Below the pieces are notes generated by a model. It was not told the DNA's origin. It saw nothing but the letters and a program-made list of their open reading frames with translations, and did not search any database. The position numbers were made by a program, and so were the translations under genes. A stretch of DNA of 64,000 nucleotides from Chitinophaga horti (GTDB taxonomy: Bacteria > Bacteroidota > Bacteroidia > Chitinophagales > Chitinophagaceae), in NCBI RefSeq assembly GCF_022867795.2, contig NZ_CP107006.1:5704001-5768000 (forward strand). The letters run 5' to 3'. Positions 50,662 through 59,533 of the stretch are shown one piece after another. How positions within the stretch are numbered: position 1 is the first letter of the stretch; every line of letters begins with the position of its first letter.

Positions 50662-51042
50662 ATGGCTTTAAAAGACAAGTACGCAGATGTGATACTGGCC
50701 GCTAACAGCGCTGGTGTTGCTAACCTGCAGGCTACGGAGCAGGAAGGGGTACTGTATGTTACAGGCACCGCTCCATCCGCCACTGCAAAGGACCAGGTAT
50801 GGACCGCCTTCGAAAAGCTGGACCCCGAGTATAGCGCCTCGGACATTGTGTTGAACATCAGCCTCGCCGAAGGTGCCGCTGGTCAAACATCAGAGTACGT
50901 GGTGAAATCCGGCGATAGCCTGAGCAAGATCGCGAAGAACTACCCGGGCGTTACCTGGAAAGAGATTTTTGAAGCGAACAAAGACCAGATCAAGGACCCG
51001 AACCTGATCCATCCTGGTCAGAAGCTGAAAATACCTTCCTAA
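50662..51042 (+). CDS. BON-LysM protein (Kbp/YgaU-like)
   Basis: Protein of 126 residues. N-terminal BON-like domain (about 5-70, LYVTGTAPSATAKDQVWTAFEKL) and C-terminal LysM domain (about 78-126, YVVKSGDSLSKIAKNYPGVTWKEIFEANKD…NLIHPGQKLKIP). The layout matches Kbp/YgaU of E. coli, a small K+-binding protein; in Bacteroidota homologues its role is not fixed. No signal peptide, so it is probably cytoplasmic. Confidence 0.9.
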   Translation: MALKDKYADVILAANSAGVANLQATEQEGVLYVTGTAPSATAKDQVWTAFEKLDPEYSASDIVLNISLAEGAAGQTSEYVVKSGDSLSKIAKNYPGVTWKEIFEANKDQIKDPNLIHPGQKLKIPS

Positions 51043-51074
51043 TAGCCGGCTGCTGAATAGCGACTGCATAAATT

Positions 51075-51190
51075 AAAATGGGGCTGTTTCAAAAGTAGTT
51101 CGATGGTCGTGAGAAACGCGTAAACGACGAATCCCTCCATCAGGTACCCAATAAAACGGGTATAAATTACTTTTAAGACAGCCCCGTTTT
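51075..51190. mobile_element. MITE-like element or large hairpin terminator
   Basis: 18-bp terminal inverted repeats, GGGGCTGTTTCAAAAGTA at 51080 and the complement of GGGGCTGTCTTAAAAGTA ending at 51185 (16/18 identical), enclose 70 bp. The interior has further small dyads (GATGG/CCATC, GTCGT/ACGAC). The ends resemble terminal repeats of insertion sequences. Flanking AAAAt/gTTTT extends the dyad and gives a T run, so it may now serve as the terminator of the BON-LysM operon. No target duplication is clear. Confidence 0.5.
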
Positions 51191-51293
51191 ATTAGGGTAC
51201 GTTCTATCGTTCTTTCGGATTTTAGGCAATTCCCGGCTTGTAGTCAGCCGCATGCACCGGTTATCATTTGAAGCGATTCAGGCAGCCATTCTA

Positions 51294-52166
51294 TTATACC
51301 TCCGTTTCCCCGGCAATATATTTATGCTTCCAGCGCCGGTGACTCCACACCCACACTTCCGGTTGTTCAAGAATGTTTTTCTCAAGGTAGCTGACAAAGC
51401 TGCCCGTAATCTCTCGCTCCTCCGTTTGTGCCGGGTGCTCATACGCCAGTTTTAACACCGCTTCGTAATAGCCTCTCTTTTTCTTACGGATATCCGCAAA
51501 CACCACCGGTATATCATGCCGCCTGGCCGACATTTCGGGGCCTTTATAGAACAATGTCATCTGGTTTAAGAAGGGGAACCAGAAGGCACGGCGGCGTTTA
51601 CCCGGGTTTTGATCCGCTACCAGCGCGATCAGGTATTGTTTGTCCATCCACGGGGCCATGCTATTACGCATGTCTTTAGCGGATATCAATACGGTACCGA
51701 ATTTTTCGCGGAAGTGGCGGAACATGCGGTCGGCGGATTTGTTGGCGAGTGGCATGTACACCACGAGAAAGGGGTATTTGACGCCCTGCATACAAAACAG
51801 GTTCGCCCATTCCCAGTTGAAGTTATGACCAAGATGCAGCTGGCAGCTTTTGCCTTGTTCGTAAAGTTGTTGAAGTACGGTGAGGTCACATTTAAATCGC
51901 TTCTGAAGCGACTTCTTGCTCATGGTGAGCAGTTTGATGGTCTCGACCATCATATCAGTAAGGTTGCGAAAGTAAGTGCGCGCGAGTAGCGTTATTTCCT
52001 TTTCGGTTTTATTTGGAAAGGCCTTGCGTAGGTTTTCGAAGACTGTCTTTTTCCGGTAGCCGACTACATAATACATCAGTATATATAGAAAGTCGCTTAA
52101 CAGGTACAGTACCGGGAAAGGCAGCAGCGAAACACCGTACAGCACAAACATCATCAGGTAATACAT
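51294..52166 (-). CDS. Lysophospholipid/lipid A acyltransferase (LpxL/HtrB family)
   Basis: Protein of 290 residues with an N-terminal hydrophobic anchor (MMFVLYGVSLLPFPVLYLLSDFLYIL) and the catalytic H-x4-E motif in LGHNFNWEWAN (about 115-125), then VADQNPGKRRRAFWFPFLNQ with the conserved substrate-binding region. It should add a secondary acyl chain to lipid A at the inner membrane. The ATG at 52166 is preferred; the GTG upstream (52172) lies in the -7 box. Separate promoter from nadB, which lies 36 bp upstream on the same strand. Confidence 0.9.
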   Translation of the reverse strand: MYYLMMFVLYGVSLLPFPVLYLLSDFLYILMYYVVGYRKKTVFENLRKAFPNKTEKEITLLARTYFRNLTDMMVETIKLLTMSKKSLQKRFKCDLTVLQQLYEQGKSCQLHLGHNFNWEWANLFCMQGVKYPFLVVYMPLANKSADRMFRHFREKFGTVLISAKDMRNSMAPWMDKQYLIALVADQNPGKRRRAFWFPFLNQMTLFYKGPEMSARRHDIPVVFADIRKKKRGYYEAVLKLAYEHPAQTEEREITGSFVSYLEKNILEQPEVWVWSHRRWKHKYIAGETEV

Positions 52167-52171
52167 ACACA

Positions 52172-52179
52172 CAAAGTTA
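52172..52179 (-). promoter_or_regulatory. Acyltransferase -7 promoter box
   Basis: TAACTTTG on the minus strand, exact TAnnTTTG, 5 bp before the ATG at 52166; predicts an almost leaderless mRNA. Confidence 0.55.
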
Positions 52180-52202
52180 CGGGGAGTAGCATGCTCCGGC
52201 GT

Positions 52203-53801
52203 TTATAAAATTATATTCTGCACAAGTTCACACTTGAACGGATAATCGGTATTAAAGTGCAGGCCACGGCTTTCCTTGCGGAACGCAGCGCTTTTTACGA
52301 TCAGGTAGCCTGCTGTAATCAGGTTGCGAAGTTCGCATAATTGAGGTGAAACGGCCGTTTTTTCATACAGCTCCTCTGTTTCTTCATGCAGTATGTCCAG
52401 CCGGCGCAGGGCACGTTGAATACGGGTGTTCGTACGAACGATGCCCACATAATCACTCATGATCTGCTTAAGTTCTTTCAAACTTTGGGTAATGAGGATC
52501 ATCTCCTTTGGCGCCGTGGTGCCGCTGGCATCCCAGTCGGGCACGTCATCTTTGAAGCTGGTACCATCAATCTCCACCACTGCTTTCAGGAAGCTGCGGT
52601 GTGCAAACACCATGGCTTCCAGCAGGCTGTTGGAGGCTAACCGGTTGGCACCGTGTAAACCAGTGCTGGCACATTCACCACAGGCAAACAGGTTGCGGAT
52701 GGAAGTGTGGCCCCATTCGTCTGTTTTAATACCGCCGCAGCTATAGTGAGCCGCCGGTGCTACCGGGATCATATCTTTCGTCACATCTATCCCGATCGAT
52801 TTACATTTCTCGTAAATGTTAGGGAAGTGATGAATGAACTTATCGATGTCCATGTGACGACAATCGAGGTACACATGTTCGGTACCGGTGATCTTCATCT
52901 CACTGTCTATCGCCCTGGCTACGATGTCACGCGGTGCCAGCGACAGGCGTTTATCGTACTTGTGCATGAAGTCTTCACCGTTCTTGTTACGTAAAATGCC
53001 GCCATCGCCACGAACAGCTTCGGTAATGAGAAACGACGGGTTTACGTCAGACTCGTACAGTGCCGTAGGATGAAACTGGATAAATTCCATGTTCTCGATG
53101 CGGCCTTTCGCGCGGTACACCATGGCCACGCCGTCCCCGGTAGCAATTACCGGGTTAGTTGTGGTGCGATACACCTGCCCGTTGCCACCGGTGGCGAGCA
53201 ATGTAATACGACTCAGAATTTTCTCAATGCGATTGGTCTGGAGGTTCAGCACATACACCCCGAAGCATTCTATATCCAGGGTGGACTTGGTGACCAGGTA
53301 ACCGAGGTGGTGTTGCGTGATGAGGTCTACCACGAAGCAGTGGGTAATCACTTCGATGTTGGGTCTTTTGCGGATGGCCTCCAGCAAAGCCCGTTCTATT
53401 TCTTTACCGGTAATGTCTTTGTGGTGGATCACGCGGAACTCGGAGTGGCCACCTTCCTTGCCCAGGGCAAAGTCCCCATCGGGATTGCGGTCGAAGTTGG
53501 CGCCCCATTCGATGATCTCGTTCACGCGTTCGGGGCCTTCCTTTACGACGATCTCCACGATCTTTTCATTACAAAGACCGTCGCCGGCGATGAGTGTATC
53601 ATCGATATGCTTTTCGAAACTATCGTTCTCGAGATCGTTCACCACGGCTACGCCACCCTGGGCGTATTTGGTGTTCGTTTCGTCTTCCCGGGTTTTGGTG
53701 ATCACGGTCACTTTTTTATCCGGGCAACGTTCTGCAACCTTCAGGGCATAGGTTAAACCTGCTATGCCTGAGCCTACTACGAGAAAGTCTGTTTTTTGCA
53801 T
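52203..53801 (-). CDS. nadB: L-aspartate oxidase
   Basis: Flavoenzyme of 532 residues that oxidises L-aspartate to iminoaspartate, the first step of de novo NAD synthesis. FAD-binding VVGSGIAGLTYALKVAE at the N-terminus, NTKYAQGGVAVV, the substrate region KEGGHSEFRVIHHKDITGKEIERAL, and the C-terminal HYSCGGIKTDEWGHTSIRNLFACGECASTGLHGANRLASNSLLEAMVF. Full length. nadA and nadC are not adjacent. Promoter box 7 bp before the ATG. Confidence 0.96.
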   Translation of the reverse strand: MQKTDFLVVGSGIAGLTYALKVAERCPDKKVTVITKTREDETNTKYAQGGVAVVNDLENDSFEKHIDDTLIAGDGLCNEKIVEIVVKEGPERVNEIIEWGANFDRNPDGDFALGKEGGHSEFRVIHHKDITGKEIERALLEAIRKRPNIEVITHCFVVDLITQHHLGYLVTKSTLDIECFGVYVLNLQTNRIEKILSRITLLATGGNGQVYRTTTNPVIATGDGVAMVYRAKGRIENMEFIQFHPTALYESDVNPSFLITEAVRGDGGILRNKNGEDFMHKYDKRLSLAPRDIVARAIDSEMKITGTEHVYLDCRHMDIDKFIHHFPNIYEKCKSIGIDVTKDMIPVAPAAHYSCGGIKTDEWGHTSIRNLFACGECASTGLHGANRLASNSLLEAMVFAHRSFLKAVVEIDGTSFKDDVPDWDASGTTAPKEMILITQSLKELKQIMSDYVGIVRTNTRIQRALRRLDILHEETEELYEKTAVSPQLCELRNLITAGYLIVKSAAFRKESRGLHFNTDYPFKCELVQNIIL

Positions 53802-53808
53802 ATGCCAT

Positions 53809-53816
53809 CAAAATTA
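53809..53816 (-). promoter_or_regulatory. nadB -7 promoter box
   Basis: TAATTTTG on the minus strand, exact TAnnTTTG, 7 bp before the nadB ATG. Confidence 0.5.
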
Positions 53817-53856
53817 CGGCAGAGAAGGCAAAAAACAGACCCACCCATAAAAAAGC

Positions 53857-54531
53857 TTAGCTTTTCATATGTTTCAGGCTGCCTTCTACCAAACACCACT
53901 GGGCAATGCCATATGTAATCATCACAGCTACGCTGGCAATAGAGTTGGGAGAGTAAAATTTACGTACGGCCAACAACGTGTCTGACAGTACGAATAACAC
54001 TGCGCCAAGTATACAAAGAAAGGAGGCCAGCGTGTTCTTAAACGCGAACGCATAGATCGCGGAAAGCAGCATGGCCGTTATTACAGCGGCGTATAAAAAA
54101 ACAGGAAGCCGTAATCCTTCCATATTTGGATACAAGAGGTATAATAACCCCATCGCGTACACGATGGAGAAACATGTCCACGCGATGTGGCGCGGTCGCA
54201 CGAAGCGCTCGGCATGTTCTACCCGGGCAAAGAAAATGATGTAGGCAACATGCGCCATCAGGAAGCTGGTTAATCCCCCCAGAAAAAACATATTGCTGTT
54301 TTGCTCGAAAAGCAGCAGGGTATCGCCCCACCAGGAGAAGATAAGTGCGGCAAAAATGAGATTACGCACGGGTTGCTCGATGTACAACGCCTCCGACCAA
54401 TAGTGGAGGGCGAGCATAATCATGAGCAACGGTTTTGTAAAGTAACGTGGAAAGGGAAGGTCTATCGCAATGGCTAACACGTCCAGCGCCAGCACAGAGA
54501 AATATAACAACCCCCAAATCTTTTTCTTCAT
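53857..54531 (-). CDS. YhhN/TMEM86 family membrane protein (lysoplasmalogenase-like)
   Basis: Polytopic protein of 224 residues with about eight hydrophobic segments. Conserved acidic spots of the family are visible: PLLMIMLALHY, IFSWWGDTLLLF (Asp in the G-D motif) and VLFVLSDTLLAVRKF. Vertebrate TMEM86 hydrolyses lysoplasmalogen; the bacterial substrate is not established. ATG 54531 is chosen; a GTG at 54561, 3 bp after the kinase stop, would add ten residues and is an alternative. It may be cotranscribed with the two-component genes upstream. Confidence 0.87.
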   Translation of the reverse strand: MKKKIWGLLYFSVLALDVLAIAIDLPFPRYFTKPLLMIMLALHYWSEALYIEQPVRNLIFAALIFSWWGDTLLLFEQNSNMFFLGGLTSFLMAHVAYIIFFARVEHAERFVRPRHIAWTCFSIVYAMGLLYLLYPNMEGLRLPVFLYAAVITAMLLSAIYAFAFKNTLASFLCILGAVLFVLSDTLLAVRKFYSPNSIASVAVMITYGIAQWCLVEGSLKHMKS

Positions 54532-54564
54532 GGGATTAGTCGAATACTGCAACTTACTCACTAT

Positions 54565-55902
54565 TTAGCTATTAAGCAACACATAAAAAGTCGTGCCACT
54601 TGCAGGCGGACTCACCACTTTCAATTGACCGCCGTGCAGCTGAATAATTTGTTGCGATAGACTGAGTCCAATGCCAGAACCTTTCTTTTTGGTAGTGAAG
54701 AAGGGAATGAAGATGCGCTCCAACGCCTCAGGTTCAATGCCCGGACCATTATCGGCAATTTCGATACAAACCTGTTGCGTATTACTGATGTAACCTTTGA
54801 CCTGGATGAGCGGCTTGTCGGTATGTTCCAATGCATCCATGGCATTTTTCACCAGGTTGATGAGTACCATCTGCAGTTGTGTGGCATCGGCGTGTATCTC
54901 TATATTTTCGGGGGATACGCTGGCCTGGTAAGTGATGCCGGCCGCTTTTATATCGGACATCAGCAGGTTACTTACCGATGCGAGCAACGTTTTCAGGCTT
55001 ACCTGGGTGAACTGTGGTTCGGGCAGCGTGGTGTAATCGCGATAAGCGTTCACGAAGTTCATGATGCCTTTGCTGCGGCTTTCCACCGTTTGCAGCGCTT
55101 CTTTTAAATCCTCTACCGCTTCGTGACCAGGTTCCGTAGCAGCGGTGATGTCGTAGTCCACAATATCTTTCATCGTGCCGATCAGCGATACGATGGGTGT
55201 AATGGAGTTCATGATCTCATGCCGCAGGATCTTCGTAAGATTTTGCCAGGCCTCCAGTTCTTTCCGTTGCAGTTCCGCATGAATGTTCTGGATGGATATC
55301 AGCTTTACCAATCGCCCCTGCAGCCGTACGCTGGCGGCGTTAATAGACAGCTGCTGCCCGTTTTGCGTGGCGAACAGGCTTTTATGACCCGCCTCCAGGT
55401 ACATCATCAGCTCCGGCAATTCGGGGTGCGTATGTTTCAATTCGTCGATGTAGCGCAGGCGGTAAATACCCAGCAGCCGGAACGCCGCCGGATTAATCAG
55501 TTCTATCTTTCCATCACTGTCAAAAGATAAAATGCCGACGCTGATGTGTTGAATGATCGTATCGATGTATTTGAGGCTCGCCTCTCTTTCGGCGCGCGTT
55601 TGGCGAAAGGCTTCCAGCACTTCATTAAACTGGTGGTTCAGTGCGCTGAAGCTTTTGCCCAGTTTATTATCAGCGCTAAAGCGGATGCTGAAATCCTCGT
55701 ACCGGATAGACTCCAGGAACAAGGTCAGTTTCCTGTTCACCCGGTTCAGGTAATAGTACAACCCATAGATTTGTATGGCCAGCAATGGCACCATGCAACC
55801 GGCGAGAAAGTACATGTGCTGTAACGCGAACCACACGCCCAGCGCAACGTTGAGCGATAGCCCCGTAATACGAAGCATGATGTTTATGCTGAACCTGTTC
55901 AC
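54565..55902 (-). CDS. Sensor histidine kinase of the efflux-linked two-component system
   Basis: Membrane kinase of 445 residues: two N-terminal membrane segments (about 10-50) with almost no periplasmic loop, HAMP-like linker, PAS-like domain (about 110-200, GILSFDSDGKIELINPAAFRLLGI), HisKA with LRHEIMNSITPI (phospho-His near 228) and an ATPase domain with NLVKNAMDALEH, DNGPGIEPEALERIFIPFFTTKKKGSGIGLSLSQQI. The short sensor suggests signals from the membrane itself or the cytoplasm. The GTG start lies 2 bp after the stop of the regulator gene (TGATAGTG), so the two are coupled. Confidence 0.93.
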   Translation of the reverse strand: MNRFSINIMLRITGLSLNVALGVWFALQHMYFLAGCMVPLLAIQIYGLYYYLNRVNRKLTLFLESIRYEDFSIRFSADNKLGKSFSALNHQFNEVLEAFRQTRAEREASLKYIDTIIQHISVGILSFDSDGKIELINPAAFRLLGIYRLRYIDELKHTHPELPELMMYLEAGHKSLFATQNGQQLSINAASVRLQGRLVKLISIQNIHAELQRKELEAWQNLTKILRHEIMNSITPIVSLIGTMKDIVDYDITAATEPGHEAVEDLKEALQTVESRSKGIMNFVNAYRDYTTLPEPQFTQVSLKTLLASVSNLLMSDIKAAGITYQASVSPENIEIHADATQLQMVLINLVKNAMDALEHTDKPLIQVKGYISNTQQVCIEIADNGPGIEPEALERIFIPFFTTKKKGSGIGLSLSQQIIQLHGGQLKVVSPPASGTTFYVLLNS

Positions 55903-55904
55903 TA

Positions 55905-57257
55905 TCAGATGTTATATTTTTCCATGCGCCGGTATAATGCGGCTCTGCTCAAACCCAGCTCCCTTGCAGCTTCGGTAATGTTACCATTACATTTCTTCAG
56001 GGCCTGGTTAATCATGTTCTGCTCCATTTCCTCCAGGTTGTAACCGGTGTTTAGTTTCTCGTTACCGCTGGCGGCATTGTTCTTCATAAACACATCTTTC
56101 GGCATGAGTGTTTTGCCCTGCGAAAGAATAACGGCCCGTTCCACCGCGTGTTGCAGCTCGCGGATGTTGCCCGGCCAGTCGTACTGCTCCATTTGCTGTA
56201 TCAGCGAGTCGTGCAGGAAGGCCACTGGCCTGTTATATTTCTTGCGGTACATGCCGAGGAAGTGTTCTGCCAGCGGTATAATATCTTCCGTACGCTCGCG
56301 CAGCGCCGGCAACTGTATTTCGATGGTGTTGATGCGGTACAGCAAATCCTGGCGGAACAGGTACTGCGACGCCATGTGCGAAATGTTCCGGTTGGTGGCA
56401 CAAATAAGCCTTACGTTGATGGGTATCGATTTATTACTGCCAACGCGGGTAACGGAGCGGTGCTGCAATACCGTAAGCAGTTTCGCCTGAAAGGGGAGGG
56501 TGATGTTGCCTATCTCGTCCAGGAAAATAGTGCCGCCGTTGGCTTCTTCAAAACGCCCCATGCGGTCGTCGCGGGCGTCGGTGAATGCGCCTTTGGCGTG
56601 ACCGAACAACTCACTTTCGAACAGCGTTTCGCTGAGGGCGCCCAGGTCTACGCTAACGAACGATTTATCTTTCCGGAGTGATAACTGGTGAATGTGCCGG
56701 GCCAGTAAGTCTTTACCGGTGCCGTTTTCGCCCAGGATCAATACATTGGCATCGGTTTCGGCTACACGCGCGGCGGTTTCCAGTATGTCCTGCATCGCCT
56801 TGCTCACGCTGATCAGGTTGTTGCTGGCAGCGACTGGTACGGTGGCTTTTTCTGCACTTTGTTGCTGCCGGGAGTCAAAGGCCTTTTGTATGGTGGCTAA
56901 TAATTTCTCGTTCTCCCAGGGCTTCAGCACAAAATCTACAGCACCGGCTTTAATCGCCCGTACGGCCATTTCCACGTCGCCGTAGGCAGTAAATAGTACT
57001 ACGGCGGCTTTCGGGTTGATGTCGAGTATGCGGTCCAACCATTCGAATCCTTCTTTACCACTGCTTAAGTCGCGGGTAAAGTTCATGTCCAGCAGAATTA
57101 CATCGTAGTCGAAGTTGGTCACGAGGTAAGGGATCTTCTGAGGGTTCTTCTCAAAATCTACCTGCGAAAAGTGCCGTTTCAATAAAAGTCTTGCTGCACG
57201 TAATACATCGGTGTCATCGTCTACGATCAGTATTTTTCCTTGCTGAATAGTTGTCAT
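55905..57257 (-). CDS. NtrC-like sigma-54-dependent response regulator
   Basis: Protein of 450 residues: receiver domain (1-125; acidic pocket VDDD, phospho-Asp57 in LLDMNF, conserved Lys in VLKPW), AAA+ domain (about 150-385; Walker A GENGTGKD near 180, Walker B GGTIFLDEIG) and a Fis-type HTH (NITEAARELGLSRAALYRRMEKY). The loop that contacts sigma-54 reads GAFTDA (about 221-226) in place of the textbook GAFTGA, a change I associate with a subgroup of these regulators. It should activate the divergent efflux operon through the sites at 57409-57445. Confidence 0.95.
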   Translation of the reverse strand: MTTIQQGKILIVDDDTDVLRAARLLLKRHFSQVDFEKNPQKIPYLVTNFDYDVILLDMNFTRDLSSGKEGFEWLDRILDINPKAAVVLFTAYGDVEMAVRAIKAGAVDFVLKPWENEKLLATIQKAFDSRQQQSAEKATVPVAASNNLISVSKAMQDILETAARVAETDANVLILGENGTGKDLLARHIHQLSLRKDKSFVSVDLGALSETLFESELFGHAKGAFTDARDDRMGRFEEANGGTIFLDEIGNITLPFQAKLLTVLQHRSVTRVGSNKSIPINVRLICATNRNISHMASQYLFRQDLLYRINTIEIQLPALRERTEDIIPLAEHFLGMYRKKYNRPVAFLHDSLIQQMEQYDWPGNIRELQHAVERAVILSQGKTLMPKDVFMKNNAASGNEKLNTGYNLEEMEQNMINQALKKCNGNITEAARELGLSRAALYRRMEKYNI

Positions 57258-57408
57258 ATAAATCAGGTTAATGTCGGAACCGCAAACAATGTTCCTTATT
57301 GTTGGATGTTATGCATATGGGCCGGTGCGTCGGCCTGTAAAGCAATATAAATAAAGATTTGCTGCTTCTGAACATTTTATTATTCCCGCTCCGCCCGCCA
57401 TGGGCAAG

Positions 57409-57445
57409 TGTCCGGAAACGAACACCGCGCGTCCGGCAAAGGACG
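57409..57445. promoter_or_regulatory. Two imperfect palindromes, likely activator sites
   Basis: TGTCCG-GAAA-CGAACA (57409-57424) and CGTCCG-GCAA-AGGACG (57430-57445) share the half site GTCCG and lie 21 bp apart centre to centre, two helical turns. They are about 70-90 bp upstream of a -24/-12 promoter, the usual place for enhancers of NtrC-type regulators. Confidence 0.65.
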
Positions 57446-57498
57446 TTTTAAAACCGTTCTTTTTCCTGAAACCAGCCATGGTAAAGGAAATGGCTGTT

Positions 57499-57513
57499 TG
57501 GCATATGGATTGA
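57499..57513 (+). promoter_or_regulatory. Sigma-54 (-24/-12) promoter of the efflux operon
   Basis: TGGCATATGGATTGA fits TGGCAN-N5-TTGC with the GG and TG(C) blocks in exact register; only the last C is A. Predicted start near 57525, 16 bp before the HlyD start codon at 57541. Confidence 0.7.
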
Positions 57514-57540
57514 AAATTGGTGGGTGCAAACAATACTGCA

Positions 57541-58788
57541 ATGGACAGAAAAATAGAAAAGAAGTTCTGGAACAAAAAACGCATCCTGATGATCGGGGGC
57601 GGTACGCTGGTGGTATTCCTGCTGGCTTACCAGCTCATTTTCGCCGATCACCGTTCCAGGCTCAATGTTGAGAAGGAGAAAATTACGGTATCTACCGTGT
57701 CGAAAGGCACGTTCGATGTATATATTGTAGTTACCGCGGTGGTGCAACCGCTAAAAACCATCCGCCTGGATGCGATCGAAGGCGGTTATGTAATGCAGAA
57801 GTACCTCGAAGGAGGCAGTATGGTTAAAAAGGGGGATTCGATCCTGCGCCTCGATAACCAGCGTCTTATGATGGACTTCGTAAACCGCGAAACAGAAATG
57901 TATCGCCTGATCAACGAACTGCAAAACACCCGTTTGAGCCTCAAGCAAGATCGCTTTACGCTGGATAAAACGCTGAGTGAACTGGATTACACGCTCGACC
58001 AGGCGAAAGACTTGTTCGATCGCAACGACAAGCTGTTTAAGGACAAAGTGATTTCCGAATCGGACTATCTTAAATCGAAACGCGATTACGAGCGCCTGAA
58101 ACGTGCCAGGGAGATAGAAGTACAGTCGCAGAAGTACCAGGAAGATAACAGCCGTCTGCAAATCGCGCAGCTCGAAGCGACCATCGAACGTACACAGCGT
58201 AACCTGCAACTGATGAAGAGCAATCTTGCCAACCTGGTGGTGCGTGCCCCAGTTGCCGGACAGCTTTCCTCTATCGACGTGGAAGTTGGTTCCAGCATCG
58301 TGGCCGGACAAAACATTGGTCAGATTGATGATATGGACGGGTTTAAACTGCGGGCGGAGATTGACGAGCATTACATCTCCCGCGTATATGTCGGGTTAAA
58401 AGCCAACTTCGAATTTAACGGTAAAGAAAACACGCTGGTGATCGCGAAAGTGTATCCGGAGGTGAAGAATGGCCGCTTCGAAGTGGACATGGTGTTTGAT
58501 GGTAAAACGCCGGAAGGCATCCGTCGCGGTCAAAGTACGCCTATTCACCTGGAGCTGGGTAAATCTTCGCAAGCCGTATTGCTGCCAACCGGAGGCTTCT
58601 TCTCCGATACCGGCGGCAACTGGGTGTATGTGCTGGAAAAGGGCGGTAAGAAAGCCGTGAAGCGCCAGATCAGTTTAGGCCGCAAAAACCCGCTGTACTT
58701 CGAAGTGCTGGATGGCCTGCAGCCGGGCGAACAGGTAATAACGTCCTCGTATGAGAATTTCGGTGACAAAGAAGTTTTATCATTTTAA
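57541..58788 (+). CDS. HlyD/MacA-type periplasmic adaptor of an ABC efflux system
   Basis: Membrane fusion protein of 415 residues: N-terminal anchor (about 14-31, ILMIGGGTLVVFLLAYQLIF), a lipoyl-like half (VQPLKTIRLDAIEGGYVMQKYLEGGSMVKKGDSILRLDN), a long coiled-coil hairpin (about 105-225) and the returning half (NLVVRAPVAGQLSSIDVEVGSSIVAGQNIGQI), then beta-barrel domains. It bridges the inner-membrane ABC permease and a TolC-type channel. The ATG 57541 is preferred over an upstream TTG (57517), which overlaps the promoter region. First gene of the operon. Confidence 0.93.
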   Translation: MDRKIEKKFWNKKRILMIGGGTLVVFLLAYQLIFADHRSRLNVEKEKITVSTVSKGTFDVYIVVTAVVQPLKTIRLDAIEGGYVMQKYLEGGSMVKKGDSILRLDNQRLMMDFVNRETEMYRLINELQNTRLSLKQDRFTLDKTLSELDYTLDQAKDLFDRNDKLFKDKVISESDYLKSKRDYERLKRAREIEVQSQKYQEDNSRLQIAQLEATIERTQRNLQLMKSNLANLVVRAPVAGQLSSIDVEVGSSIVAGQNIGQIDDMDGFKLRAEIDEHYISRVYVGLKANFEFNGKENTLVIAKVYPEVKNGRFEVDMVFDGKTPEGIRRGQSTPIHLELGKSSQAVLLPTGGFFSDTGGNWVYVLEKGGKKAVKRQISLGRKNPLYFEVLDGLQPGEQVITSSYENFGDKEVLSF

Positions 58789-58834
58789 TACATTTAGATC
58801 AGCATCTACCCCTATCAACAATAAACAAACTACC

Positions 58835-59524
58835 ATGATCAGAACAGTCAATTTACAAAAGATGTTTGCGACCGAAGAAGTGGAAACCACGGCCCTCAAC
58901 GGTATAAATATGGAAATACAGGACGGTGAGTTTGTGGCCATCATGGGCCCATCCGGTTGCGGCAAATCTACACTGCTCAATATCCTGGGTCTGCTCGATA
59001 ACCCTACCGATGGCGAATATCACTTCTGGGGTAAAGAGGTGGCACGTATGAGCGAGCGCCAACGTGCGCAGTTGCGTAAAGGTGCGATCGGCTTCGTGTT
59101 CCAGAGCTTTAACCTCATTGACGAACTGACGGTTTTTGAGAACGTGGAGCTGCCATTGTTATACCTGAAAGTACCAGGCCCCGAGCGTAAAAAGAAAGTG
59201 GAAGAAGTGCTGGAGCGCATGAGCATCATGCATCGCCGTAATCACTTCCCGCAACAACTCTCGGGTGGTCAGCAACAGCGTGTCGCGATTGCCCGCGCCG
59301 TAGTAGCCCGCCCCAACCTGATTCTGGCGGATGAGCCCACCGGTAACCTCGACTCCACCAACGGGGAAGAAGTAATGAAGCTGCTGCAGGAGCTTAATAA
59401 CGCCGGTACCAGCATGATCATGGTAACCCACTCGCCATATGACGCCGGCTTTGCCCATCGCATTGTGAACCTGTTCGATGGCAGGGTGGTGACGGAGAAT
59501 ATCAAGGAACAATTTCACGTTTAA
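58835..59524 (+). CDS. ABC transporter ATPase of MacB/LolD type (first)
   Basis: Protein of 229 residues with Walker A GPSGCGKST (about 38-46), Q-loop GFVFQSFNLIDELTVFENVELPL, signature LSGGQQQR (about 142-149), Walker B LILADEPTGNLDS and the switch His in MVTHSPYDA. This is the canonical MacB/LolD ATPase that works on the adjacent FtsX-type permease, 9 bp downstream. Confidence 0.95.
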   Translation: MIRTVNLQKMFATEEVETTALNGINMEIQDGEFVAIMGPSGCGKSTLLNILGLLDNPTDGEYHFWGKEVARMSERQRAQLRKGAIGFVFQSFNLIDELTVFENVELPLLYLKVPGPERKKKVEEVLERMSIMHRRNHFPQQLSGGQQQRVAIARAVVARPNLILADEPTGNLDSTNGEEVMKLLQELNNAGTSMIMVTHSPYDAGFAHRIVNLFDGRVVTENIKEQFHV

Positions 59525-59533
59525 TCTTACACC

